Assembly (NCBI GenBank): GCA_040191315.1
Contig: JAWJLM010000043.1
Coordinates: forward strand, 1-47,173
Source: Bacillaceae bacterium S4-13-56
Lineage (GTDB): Bacteria; Bacillota; Bacilli; Bacillales; JAWJLM01
Length of the DNA stretch: 47,173 nucleotides
Direction of reading: 5' to 3'
The notes below the pieces were generated by a model. That model searched no databases, was not told the DNA's origin, and worked only from the letters and a program-made list of their open reading frames with translations. The position numbers and the translations under genes were made by a program. Positions 33,504 through 41,640 of the stretch are shown piece after piece. How positions within the stretch are numbered: the first letter of the stretch is position 1; every line of letters starts with the position of its first letter.

Positions 33504-35603
33504 ATGAGAATTAATCACAACATTGCGGCGCTTAACACGTACCGCCAACTAACAGGTAACAATGCAGCAACACAAGGTTCTTTAGAAAAACTTTCTTCAG
33601 GACTTCGTATCAACAAAGCAGGAGATGACGCTGCTGGACTAGCAATCTCTGAAAAAATGCGTGGACAGATCCGTGGTTTGGATATGGCTGCTAAGAATGC
33701 ACAAGACGGTAGACTAGAAATGCCGCTCTAAGCAGTAATGCTTAGATGAACACTCCGTGAATTCGGTGGAACCCCAAACCAACTTTGTGGATGGTGGGCA
33801 ATACCGAGCCAAGCCTAATGAATCGGTAACAAGTAGTTAGGAAGGTGTGACGGTCAGGTGGTGAGGAACCGTACCAATAACCCACCCAAGAGCGCGGGGC
33901 ATCCTACAGGGATGAAGATATGACCTGAACTTTATGGAAACATAAAGAAGCAGAGGATAAAAAACCACTGCGATAACAAAATTGATTTCTCTTATCCAAA
34001 CTGCTGAGGGTGCATTAAATGAAACTCATTCAATCCTTCAACGTATGCGTGAACTAGCTGTACAATCTGCGAACGATACAAACACTGATACTGACCGTGC
34101 AGAGCTACAAAAAGAGGTTGATCAGTTAGCAGAGGAATTGACTCGTATTGCTGATAACACTGAGTTCAACACTCAAAAGCTACTTGATGGTACATTTGAG
34201 GGTACATTTCATATTGGTGCTAATGAAGGGCAAAGTTTAGATTTATCAATTAATAAGATGAATTCTCTTGCTCTAGGAGTAGGCGGGAATGAGACTGTAA
34301 CAGAAGAAGTAACAGGACAAACCATTAGTAGTCTTCCAGATGGTACTGTAGAAGCATCAGTAATTCAAGCAGGTGCCAAATTTACAGTTGAAAAACTAGA
34401 CAACACAGCTAATGTTGGTTCAGTAAATGATGCGCAATACATTTTGAAAGATGCTGATGGTTTAATTGTCGGTGCAAGTGCTGATGGACAGACCTATTCA
34501 TTTGCTCAAGACACTTCTAGTGCAACTAATGATATTACAACTACATCTTTTGGAACAGCACAAACTTTAAATCTTTCAAGTGCGTCTGCAGTTGACAAAA
34601 TCACTTCAGGAACAATTGAATTTACCGCAGCTTCAGTGGGTACTACTGGCGCTGATGAATCTGTAACATTTACTGCGTCTAACACTCTCTCTGATTCAAA
34701 TATTAAATTGGGTAGCGGAGAATATAAAGTTGCAGATGGTTCTACTAGAGCTGATGTTGGTACTACAATGCAGGTACTAGTAAACACTGATACTAATGAA
34801 GTAGTAGCCGTCGGTGATAGCGCCACAGCTAGTCAAACATTCACTTCTTTAGATGGGGCAACAACTTTATTAACTACAACATCTACTTTAGCAACCAATC
34901 AATTAATAGACGTTTCTGGACAAGGTGGAATTGATGTTTCATCTCAAACAGCAGCAGATGCTGCAATTACAACAATCCAATCAGCAATTGACAAAGTATC
35001 AGCAGAACGCTCTAAACTTGGTGCATACCAAAATCGTTTAGACCATACTATTAACAACCTTGGAACTTCAAGTGAAAACTTAACTGCTGCTGAGTCTCGT
35101 ATAAGGGACGTCGACATGGCGAAAGAGATGATGGCGTTCACTAAGAACAATATCCTTTCTCAAGCGGCACAATCTATGTTGGCTCAACTTTCCAACTTTA
35201 TTAAGAAGAAACTCAACTTTTTAAGTAAAATGGAAACAGGGCGTCTTACTTGGTAACGAGTAAGAGTATAACTGGGTGAATTGCTGGAACTTCCTTAAGC
35301 TCCTTCAACCACAACGTAGCTGGAAACGGCAAGCGTGTAGGTTTGAAAATGAAGGTGATTTGGATAATCAGCAGCCAAGCTCCTGTAACGAAAGTTTGGA
35401 GAAGGTTCAACGACTAGAGAATACGGTCTAAGGGTTAGGCTAACCTAATCTATGACTATGAATCTCGTAGGGTGGCGAAAGCCATTCGAAGTGCCCAGCC
35501 CCTCATATTAAGGGTGAAGATATAGTCTATTCTATGATCGAAAGACATAGTGGCAAAGCAAGCCAACCAACAACCACAAGGAGTTCTTCAACTTCTTCAA
35601 TAA
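33504..35603 (+). CDS. hag: Flagellin, split into three exons by two group I introns
   Basis: Exon 1 is 33504-33710 (69 codons, MRINHNIAALNTYRQL to AAKNAQDG). Exon 2 is 33985-35184 (400 codons, ISLIQTAEGALNETH to SQAAQSMLA). Exon 3 is 35559-35603 (QANQQPQGVLQLLQ and stop). Joined, these give a 483-residue flagellin with both conserved terminal helical regions and a long variable middle, exported and polymerised into the filament. Without splicing of intron 1 the product stops after 75 residues. Without intron 2 splicing it ends in an alien tail (SNFIKKKLNFLS...). The exon 1/2 junction is firm. The exon 2/3 junction is inferred from protein conservation. Control is by sigma-D, CsrA and FliW. 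Confidence 0.88.
33711..33984 (+). ncRNA. Group I intron 1 in hag
   Basis: 274 nt with no ORF. P1 pairs the end of exon 1 (CGGT, 33707-33710) with the guide GCCG (33722-33725), giving the U.G pair at the splice site. P10 pairs the start of exon 2 (ATTTCT) with AGAAAT (33716-33721) in the P1 loop, six of six. P2 is TCTAAGC/GCTTAGA. P7 can form between GGTCA (33852-33856) and TGACC (33921-33925), and the core word ACCGAGCCAAGC is present. The intron ends in G. All rules of a self-splicing group I intron are met. Confidence 0.92.
35185..35558 (+). ncRNA. Group I intron 2 in hag (5' boundary uncertain)
   Basis: The core is clear: AATCAGCAGCCAAGC (35366-35380), GTTCAACGACTAGAGA (35405-35420) and GAAGATATAGTCT (35516-35528), with P7 GACTA/TAGTC. 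Exon logic places the ends at 35184/35185 and 35558/35559 (last exon base T, last intron base G). Yet the best P1-like hairpin, CTTACTT/GAGTAAG with a terminal U.G pair, lies 67 bases further in (35245-35264). A 5' cut at 35251 would put exon 3 out of frame. There is no ORF inside. Confidence 0.82.
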
Positions 35604-35612
35604 GCTACAAAA

Positions 35613-35643
35613 TAAAAAGAGGCCATTTTATGGTCTCTTTTTT
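35613..35643. terminator. Bidirectional terminator between hag and the endonuclease gene
   Basis: Stem AAAAAGAGgCCAT/ATGGtCTCTTTTT with A- and T-runs on both sides. It shows that the endonuclease lies outside the hag transcription unit. Confidence 0.85.
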
Positions 35644-35644
35644 A

Positions 35645-36694
35645 CTAAGTCAATAACCCTGACTTTCGAATTTCGCCTATCTTGTAGACTGTTGACCAAT
35701 AGGTTCTACCTAATTCATCTGCAATTTCTTGGTCCGTTGAACCTGAAAGTTTCATTTTAATAATTTTAGAGACTTCAAGGCTGGAATAAGGTTTATGTCT
35801 TTCGGACGAACTTAAAATGATGGAAATATCTTTTCCATACGAATTTTGAATCTTTTTCCTTAATAATTGTAGTTTCACTTCCAGGTTTGTTTTATAAAGC
35901 ATAGAAGGAATTTCTTTAGAATATTTCTCTATTATTTTTAGAAAGTGAGTCACATCTTCTTCTCTGTTAATTTTCAGATGACTCCCTTTTCCGTAAGGAC
36001 TATTGGTTACTACGAAAGATGTTTGGAAAGTATGATTAATGTGAGTGGCAAGAAGTTTGTTTTCCATAGGAGTTAAATTTAATGTACATATGCTTATAGT
36101 AGGATGACAATATAAGATTTTTTTTGACTTATTTAGGTGGTAGGAAATTCCTAAAGTGCCATCATCTAAGTATAATGATGTAAGAAAGATAGGGTGTGTG
36201 CATTTTGAAAGGAAATCTGCTGTCAGTATTTTTTCACCATTATGATATATTTGTGGGTGAAGTTCTGTAAAGTATGGATGACTTGGAGATCTTAAAAAGG
36301 TTCCATTTATAGAGAAGCCCAAATTCTTTAACTTGGATAACTTCCATTGACGATATGGCAACTGCTGTTTACAAAAGTGTTCTTGGTAATAAAAGTTTTT
36401 ACTTCTTGCTGCACCTTTACTAATATACCCATCCCCTAGTAAACTCCCGAAAATTAATTGTTCTTGTAGAAAAGACGGCTTAAAATCAGGTATACTGCCT
36501 TCGTACCACTTTCTCCTATCCTTAACTAATTTTTCTTTAAGTTGGTTGAGATACTTTTCTGATTTAACGACATTATTTCTTTTTGCAATACGCCTTACAG
36601 TGCATTCATGAATACCTAAAAAATCAGCTATATCCTCAGTTTTTGAATTTGGGAAATGTTTCTTAATATAGTCCAATAAAAACTCGTCATCCAA
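35645..36694 (-). CDS. Free-standing LAGLIDADG homing endonuclease
   Basis: A 349-residue protein with two LAGLIDADG-type motifs, LIFGSLLGDGYI and FLTSLYLDDGTLG, whose acidic residues carry the metals for a double-strand cut. A helix-turn-helix lies at each end (KTEDIADFLGIHECTVRRIAKRNN and GSTDQEIADELGRTYWSTVYKIG). The TTG start is eight bases after AAGGGG; an in-frame GTG nine bases earlier overlaps that site. It lies outside both hag introns, on the opposite strand, 41 bp past the hag stop. A LexA box covers its promoter. Its likely target is an intronless hag allele. Confidence 0.88.
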   Translation of the reverse strand: MDDEFLLDYIKKHFPNSKTEDIADFLGIHECTVRRIAKRNNVVKSEKYLNQLKEKLVKDRRKWYEGSIPDFKPSFLQEQLIFGSLLGDGYISKGAARSKNFYYQEHFCKQQLPYRQWKLSKLKNLGFSINGTFLRSPSHPYFTELHPQIYHNGEKILTADFLSKCTHPIFLTSLYLDDGTLGISYHLNKSKKILYCHPTISICTLNLTPMENKLLATHINHTFQTSFVVTNSPYGKGSHLKINREEDVTHFLKIIEKYSKEIPSMLYKTNLEVKLQLLRKKIQNSYGKDISIILSSSERHKPYSSLEVSKIIKMKLSGSTDQEIADELGRTYWSTVYKIGEIRKSGLLT

Positions 36695-36712
36695 GTTATT
36701 CACCCCTTAATT

Positions 36713-36726
36713 AGAACATACGTTCT
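36713..36726 (-). promoter_or_regulatory. LexA (SOS) box upstream of the homing endonuclease
   Basis: AGAACATACGTTCT fits the Bacillus LexA operator core GAAC-N4-GTTC including the R-N-R-Y centre; only the outermost C/G pair of the consensus is A/T. It lies just downstream of the extended -10 of the endonuclease gene and 19 bp before its start codon. Confidence 0.75.
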
Positions 36727-36735
36727 GATAATCTT

Positions 36736-36744
36736 ATTGTATCA
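36736..36744 (-). promoter_or_regulatory. Extended -10 promoter of the homing endonuclease
   Basis: On the minus strand TGATACAAT (TACAAT with TG extension). Transcription would start near 36729, immediately upstream of the LexA box, so LexA would block it. Confidence 0.55.
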
Positions 36745-36826
36745 TATACCTCATATGAACTCTAATTTTTTGCAATACGTTTTTTCGACATTTTTTACTA
36801 TAATTGCTTCATATTTTTAATATTTA

Positions 36827-36834
36827 TCCGATAT
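36827..36834 (+). promoter_or_regulatory. Sigma-D-like -10 upstream of flaG-fliD
   Basis: TCCGATAT, the same form as in the hag promoter. The expected TAAA 15 bp upstream is only TTCA, so confidence is moderate. Confidence 0.45.
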
Positions 36835-36863
36835 AAAAAGAAATACCATTAAAGGGGTTGGCA

Positions 36864-37262
36864 ATGGCCATGAACGTGGGGAGACTGATTTCTGGATCCC
36901 AACTCCTGCAAAAGGCGGAACACATCGAGTATTCTACAGCTGCAAGAGAAAGGTCTCAGAACGAAGGAAATGTAGCTATTCAGAATCAAAATGTTATCAA
37001 TAAAAAAGTGGAAAATGAAGCAAATACCATGGAAAATGATCGTGAACAGGTGAAGAGTATGGTGGAGGGGATTAATGATTTTTTGAAGCCAACCCACACA
37101 TCCATGAAATTTGAACTCCATGATAAGTTGGACAAGTATTATGTTCAGGTAGTCGATTCAGATACGAAAGAAATCATTAAAGAAATTCCACCTAAGAAAC
37201 TATTAGATGTTTATGCAGCAATGGCAGAATTCATGGGGTTCATTATTGACGAGAAGATTTAA
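36864..37262 (+). CDS. flaG: FlaG family protein
   Basis: A 132-residue FlaG/YvyC protein. The variable N-terminal half is followed by the conserved part FLKPTHTSMKFELHDKLDKYYVQVVDSDTKEIIKEIPPKKLLDVYAAMAEFMG. FlaG influences filament length in some bacteria; its precise role is unclear. ATG 36864 is seven bases after AAAGGGG. First gene of the fliD operon. Confidence 0.9.
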   Translation: MAMNVGRLISGSQLLQKAEHIEYSTAARERSQNEGNVAIQNQNVINKKVENEANTMENDREQVKSMVEGINDFLKPTHTSMKFELHDKLDKYYVQVVDSDTKEIIKEIPPKKLLDVYAAMAEFMGFIIDEKI

Positions 37263-37279
37263 AGGCTGGTGATAAAAAC

Positions 37280-38830
37280 ATGGTTGGTGGCGTAAATAAT
37301 ATGCGAATTGGTGGCTTAGCCTCTGGTATGGACATTGATCAAATTGTCGGAGACCTAATGAAGGCTGAGAGAATGCCACTTGACAAATTGCAACAGGACA
37401 AGACGTGGATGGAGTGGCAAAGGGATGCCTTCCGTGACGTCAATAAACTTTTACTAGAGTTAGATGAAAAAATTCTAGATATGAAACTAGAAAAAACATA
37501 CACCTCTAAATCTACTACCTCAACAAATTCATTGGCTGTTACGGCAAGTGCAGCAGCGAGTTCTTCCAATGGAACATACTCTATTGAGGTGTCTGATTTA
37601 GCGACGGCAGCAATTAATGTGAGTGATAGTACTATTGTTGCTACAGGTCAGACTCTAGACCCAAACAAAACCTTTGCAGAGCAGCCAAGTAGTTTCGCAG
37701 GAGGAATTCAAACCGGTACTTTTAAGTTTTATACCTTTGATGAAAAAGGTGTAGAAGTTCCGCATGAAGTAACTGTTTCAAATACAGATACACTAAACAG
37801 TGTTTTGAACAGGATTACTAAAGCTGACAATGGGGTACGTGCTTTTTATGACACACAGTCCGGAAAAGTGGTTATGGAGAGGACTACCACAGGAGATTTT
37901 AATAAGGATACTGCTAACTACGGTGGTAAGGAAATTGTCTTTAAGGCTGGGGAGTCTGACTTTTTTACTGGGACACTGGGCTTAAGTCAAGCCTCTGAAA
38001 CGGGTGGATCTAATGCAAGGTTTAAATACAACAATGCCTTAGAGCTTGAATCCACTACTAATAATTATACATTGAACGGTATCACATTTAATTTTTCAAA
38101 TACTACACCTACCGGGCAGCCAGCAAAAGTTACTGTTTCTAATAATGTCGATGCTGCTGTAGACAAGATTGTGGCCTTCGTTGATAAATATAATGAAGTC
38201 ATCGAAAAGATTAATGGAAAGCTGAATGAAGATAAGTATCGCGATTATAAACCTCTTACCGAAGAACAGAAAAAAGAGATGTCCGATAAGGATATTGAGC
38301 TTTGGGAAGAAAAAGCAAAAAGTGGTCTTTTAAAAGGTGAAACAATTCTGAGTTCGGGTTTGACTGGAATGCGTCAAAGTTGGTATGGAACCGTAAACAA
38401 TACTAGTGAGTTTACTCATCTTTCAGAGATTGGAATTACAACAAGCTCAAATTACTTAGATGCAGGAAAACTATTAATTGACGAAGATGATTTAAGACAA
38501 GCCTTATCCAATAATCCTGAGTCAGTTTTTAAACTATTTTCTAACGATAGTAAGGGTGAAGGTAGAGGGATCATCAATCGATTAGAAGATTCTATTGAAA
38601 AAACAACATCGAATATTGAAGAGAAAGCTGGAAAATCCACACTGTCACAAGAACAGTATACAATGGGACGTCGCTTAAAGGATATGGATGATCGAATTGC
38701 CGCCTTTACAAGACGGTTAACCGATGTCGAGGATCGTTATTGGAAGCAGTTTACTGCTATGGAGAAGGCTATACAACGTATGAACGAACAATCGGCATAC
38801 ATGTTACAACAATTCAACGGTGGAGCTTAA
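37280..38830 (+). CDS. fliD: Flagellar cap protein FliD
   Basis: A 516-residue filament cap (HAP2) that guides flagellin polymerisation at the tip. The N-terminal MRIGGLASGMDIDQIVGDLMKAERMPLDKL and the C-terminal helix EDRYWKQFTAMEKAIQRMNEQSAYMLQQF are typical, with the FliD middle domains (AGKLLIDEDDLRQALSNNPESVFKLF) between. AAAGGCTGGTGAT precedes the start. An internal ATG at 37301 would also begin at the conserved part. Confidence 0.94.
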   Translation: MVGGVNNMRIGGLASGMDIDQIVGDLMKAERMPLDKLQQDKTWMEWQRDAFRDVNKLLLELDEKILDMKLEKTYTSKSTTSTNSLAVTASAAASSSNGTYSIEVSDLATAAINVSDSTIVATGQTLDPNKTFAEQPSSFAGGIQTGTFKFYTFDEKGVEVPHEVTVSNTDTLNSVLNRITKADNGVRAFYDTQSGKVVMERTTTGDFNKDTANYGGKEIVFKAGESDFFTGTLGLSQASETGGSNARFKYNNALELESTTNNYTLNGITFNFSNTTPTGQPAKVTVSNNVDAAVDKIVAFVDKYNEVIEKINGKLNEDKYRDYKPLTEEQKKEMSDKDIELWEEKAKSGLLKGETILSSGLTGMRQSWYGTVNNTSEFTHLSEIGITTSSNYLDAGKLLIDEDDLRQALSNNPESVFKLFSNDSKGEGRGIINRLEDSIEKTTSNIEEKAGKSTLSQEQYTMGRRLKDMDDRIAAFTRRLTDVEDRYWKQFTAMEKAIQRMNEQSAYMLQQFNGGA

Positions 38831-38842
38831 GGAGTGTAGAAA

Positions 38843-39241
38843 ATGTCAGTAAATCAATATCAAGCCTATCAAAACAATTCCATACAAACCGCATCTCCTG
38901 GAGAACTGACTCTCATGCTTTATAATGGGTGTCTGAAATTTATTCGTTTTGCTCGTAAAGGAATGGTAGAACAAAATATTGAAATGAAAAATATCAATCT
39001 CCAAAAGGCACAAAAGATTATTCAAGAGCTTATGGTAACCTTAAATCCTGAGGTGGAAATTTCTAAGGAAATGTTACCTTTGTATGACTATATTTATCGT
39101 CGAATGATAGACGCTAATATAAAAAATGATCCTGCCATTCTGGATGAAGTGGAAGAGCTTGTTGTTGAATTCAGAGATACTTGGAAGGAACTTTTAAAAA
39201 CAGTTCGTGCTAATGAAGCGACAGGAAGCGAGCATGCCTGA
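38843..39241 (+). CDS. fliS: Flagellin chaperone FliS
   Basis: A 132-residue helical chaperone that binds the C-terminal region of flagellin. Hallmarks are YQAYQNNSIQTASPGELTLMLYNGCLKFIRFA and NINLQKAQKIIQELMVTLNPEVEIS. Its stop codon overlaps the fliT start (TGATG). Confidence 0.95.
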   Translation: MSVNQYQAYQNNSIQTASPGELTLMLYNGCLKFIRFARKGMVEQNIEMKNINLQKAQKIIQELMVTLNPEVEISKEMLPLYDYIYRRMIDANIKNDPAILDEVEELVVEFRDTWKELLKTVRANEATGSEHA

Positions 39242-39594
39242 TGAGTTCAGTTAAAGAACTTCATAGAGTCACTTGCAAATTAAGAGAATTGATTACAAAT
39301 GCTACAAGTAAAAATGAGCGTGAAAAAGTCATCAGTGATATATCATCACTAATTGAACAGCGTGGCCCACTTTTAGAAGGCCTCCCTTCCTCTTTTGAAG
39401 GTGAAGATAGAGAGCTCATGGAACAAATCATTTTGTGGGATAAAGAAACGAAACCGAAATTAGAAGAGATTTTTTCGGAAATTAAGGGTGATATTCGAAA
39501 TTTACAAAGATCCAAGCAATCAAACAAAAAATATACCAATCCCTACAACCAGGTGTCTGTCAGTGACGGGATGTTTTTAGATAAAAAGAAATAG
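39241..39594 (+). CDS. fliT: Flagellar chaperone FliT-like
   Basis: A 117-residue alpha-helical protein in the fliT position, translationally coupled to fliS. Sequence similarity within FliT is low, so assignment rests on length, helicity and gene order. FliT proteins escort FliD. Confidence 0.8.
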   Translation: MSSVKELHRVTCKLRELITNATSKNEREKVISDISSLIEQRGPLLEGLPSSFEGEDRELMEQIILWDKETKPKLEEIFSEIKGDIRNLQRSKQSNKKYTNPYNQVSVSDGMFLDKKK

Positions 39595-39602
39595 GTGATC
39601 AC

Positions 39603-39989
39603 ATGTCGGCTATCAAGGAAGAAGACTTATATTTTTTAAGACAATACAATTACCTGTTGGAAGTCATGCAAGAAGGATTTGACTATTTAGAGGAGAAATG
39701 GGGGCCAATGCCTCCTGTTGAAACGCAAAGAGTCCTCACAGATATCATTCATTCCTTTCAGCAGCTAAACCAAAGTCATAAACAAATTAAGGACATAATG
39801 AAATCTCAAGGAATTGAATTTTCTCCTTATATAGATGATTTTGAGAGCGTGATTAATGAGTTGTTTCAGTGGATGGAGATAGAAACCAACCATGAAAAAG
39901 AAAACGCCCTAGTTCAACGTGTCATCCCAAAGTTTTCGGACTGGCGCCAGAGTATTGGAAGTCTATTGCAACCTTATATTTCACATTAA
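39603..39989 (+). CDS. Small protein of the fliD operon, unknown function
   Basis: A 128-residue acidic helical protein (DLYFLRQYNYLLEVMQEGFDYLEEKWG...). No family recognised. It starts eight bases after the fliT stop with TAGGTGATC as ribosome site and is followed by a terminator, so it belongs to the fliD operon and may be a further chaperone-like factor. Confidence 0.75.
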   Translation: MSAIKEEDLYFLRQYNYLLEVMQEGFDYLEEKWGPMPPVETQRVLTDIIHSFQQLNQSHKQIKDIMKSQGIEFSPYIDDFESVINELFQWMEIETNHEKENALVQRVIPKFSDWRQSIGSLLQPYISH

Positions 39990-39995
39990 AAATGG

Positions 39996-40024
39996 AACTC
40001 GTGCCGATGTGGTGCGAGTTTTTG
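39996..40024 (+). terminator. Terminator of the fliD operon
   Basis: AACTCGTGCC/GGTGCGAGTT with loop GATGT and a T-run. Confidence 0.85.
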
Positions 40025-40029
40025 GTTTC

Positions 40030-40410
40030 TATTGAAAAAACGTCACGTAAAAGGGGGAAATGTCACATAACTTGTTTTGGGTGACACGCAAAATGGCTTT
40101 TTTGGCACTCAACTGATTAACTTGTCACTTAAAGAGAAAATCTCATCAAAAATCATCACTTTAATGATGCCGACCGTCACATAGGAATTTAGGAAACAGG
40201 TCTATTAGCTCTCAACTCCCTGAGCCAGCACTCAACTAAGGAAATCATCACTACCCCATTTCAAACCGTCACTTAAATCCCCTCCGGTAGCACTTAAGTT
40301 TTTAAAACCATCACCTAACCATAAAAGTTAGCACCAAACCAATAAAATTTTTACTCAATTAGAGGAAATAGCACTGAAAACCCCCAAGCAATCAAACTAG
40401 AACGAAGAAA
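40030..40410. repeat. Phased CAC array, copy C
   Basis: GTCACGTAA, GTCACATAA, GGCACTCAA, GTCACTTAA, AGCACTTAA, ATCACCTAA and similar words recur, many at about 20-22 bp, with less regular spacing than copies A and B. It directly follows the terminator of the fliD operon. Confidence 0.62.
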
Positions 40411-40728
40411 ACCATTATCCACCAATAATTTTCACGTAAGGAGATAATCCTTTGTCTCCACGCCCAAAAAAAATACAACTTTGCAATATTAGCCTTTCTG
40501 CAAAAACACTGTCTCCAAGCGGTGTTATATTAGGAAGTTCTCGGTGTCGAAATATGCGTAAGTAATGTATTCACAGTGGAAACGTTCACAAAATTGTACG
40601 AGCATTGGAAAAACTTGTGAAATCAGGCATAACCGTACTAGCATATTGAATAGACTTTTGGTAAGATATCCTCAATCCAATATTTGCTTCGACACCGAAA
40701 TATAATATATGACAAAAAATAAATGGGT
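40411..40728. other. Gene-free stretch upstream of hpf with a 10-bp inverted repeat
   Basis: No ORF is supported. CGGTGTCGAA (40542-40551) and TTCGACACCG (40688-40697) form a 10-bp inverted repeat 136 bp apart, each followed by an AT-rich ATAT stretch. It could be the ends of a small decayed insertion or a regulatory palindrome. Confidence 0.45.
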
Positions 40729-40754
40729 GTTTAAGCAGGATTTTGGATGGGGAA
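40729..40754 (+). promoter_or_regulatory. Sigma-B-like promoter of hpf
   Basis: GTTTAA (40729-40734), 14-bp spacer, GGGGAA (40749-40754), close to the sigma-B consensus GTTTAA-N13-15-GGGTAT. hpf (yvyD) is a known sigma-B target in B. subtilis. Confidence 0.55.
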
Positions 40755-40795
40755 AATAGAAATAAATATACATAAGTTGAAAGGAGGACACTGCT

Positions 40796-41353
40796 ATGAA
40801 GTACAACGTTCGTGGTGAGAATATTGAGGTGACCCCAGCAATCAGAGAATATGTTGAAAAAAAGATTGGGAAGCTAGAACGTTACTTTGATACCCCGCCA
40901 TCCTCTGAGGTACATGTAAACCTAAGCGTGTATAATGACGAGCAAAAAATTGAGGTGACCATCCCAATGATTAACCTTCTGCTTCGTGCAGAAGAGCAAC
41001 ACACTGATATGTATGCGGCTATTGACTTGGTAGTTGATAAACTAGAGCGTCAAATCCGCAAGTATAAAACGAAAGTAAACCGTAAATTCAAACAAGAAAA
41101 TGCACCTAAATATGTTTTTGCTGAGTTAGAAAAAGAATCTCGTGATTTCGAGCGTGACAGTGACGATGAGGGAGGATTCGAACTCGTTAAGCAAAAGCGT
41201 TTCGATTTAAAACCAATGGATTCAGAAGAGGCTATCCTCCAAATGGATCTTCTTGGACATAACTTCTATGTCTTTACCAACGCAGAGTCAGGCGACACTA
41301 ACGTTGTCTACCGTCGTCGTGACGGCCGCTATGGTCTCATCGAGCCTAGTTAA
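40796..41353 (+). CDS. hpf: Ribosome hibernation promoting factor, long form
   Basis: A 185-residue long-type HPF (YvyD) that dimerises 70S ribosomes into inactive 100S particles. The N-terminal S30AE/RaiA domain covers about residues 1-100 (MKYNVRGENIEVTPAIREYVEKKIGKLERYF). A linker leads to the dimerisation domain VKQKRFDLKPMDSEEAILQMDLLGHNFYVFTNAESGDTNVVYRRRDGRYGLIEP. AAAGGAGGAC precedes the start. Confidence 0.96.
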   Translation: MKYNVRGENIEVTPAIREYVEKKIGKLERYFDTPPSSEVHVNLSVYNDEQKIEVTIPMINLLLRAEEQHTDMYAAIDLVVDKLERQIRKYKTKVNRKFKQENAPKYVFAELEKESRDFERDSDDEGGFELVKQKRFDLKPMDSEEAILQMDLLGHNFYVFTNAESGDTNVVYRRRDGRYGLIEPS

Positions 41354-41369
41354 AAGCATTCTCTAACCC

Positions 41370-41399
41370 AAAGCCATCTCATTATGAGGTGGCTTTTTC
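41370..41399 (+). terminator. Terminator of hpf
   Basis: AAGCCATCTC/GAGGTGGCTT with loop ATTAT and five Ts. Confidence 0.88.
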
Positions 41400-41407
41400 A
41401 ATATTAA

Positions 41408-41640
41408 GAACTGTTTATCCGCATGAACGGCAGCAATACCCCCAACCTGAAGTCTTAAGTGAAACGAAAAGAGTAGTTGGGGGTAAACTGCTATGAAAAT
41501 AAAATATTAATTTTTTCATCCTTGTTGGTGAAGCTTGCTTCATGGGTGGCTGCCCTTAATGTCCGGGTGTTTCAAGGGCTTTCAGGTGGGTGCTAACAAT
41601 CAGTGGGACGGTCACTAATTGAAGGTTCACTTTTTTTATT
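41408..41640 (+). repeat. Three-hairpin interspersed element, copy 5 (module inverted)
   Basis: Hairpin 2 is TACCCCCAAC/GTTGGGGGTA, differing from copy 1 by a paired change (C-G to A-T). The 51-bp module is complete but reverse-complemented and lies to the right of hairpin 2 (about 41492-41543), whereas in copy 4 it is on the left. Hairpin 3 is CAATCAGTG/CACTAATTG with one mismatch. Confidence 0.75.

Noticed and set aside
34506-34826. Minus-strand ORF within hag
   Set aside because: Shadow of the repetitive variable region of flagellin.
33471-35256. Two separate flagellin genes or a broken flagellin pseudogene
   Set aside because: The gap has all marks of a group I intron, and exons join in frame into a normal flagellin.
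35185-36703. IStron or an intron with an internal endonuclease gene
   Set aside because: Exon 3 and a terminator lie between the intron core and the endonuclease, which is on the other strand; no transposase is present.
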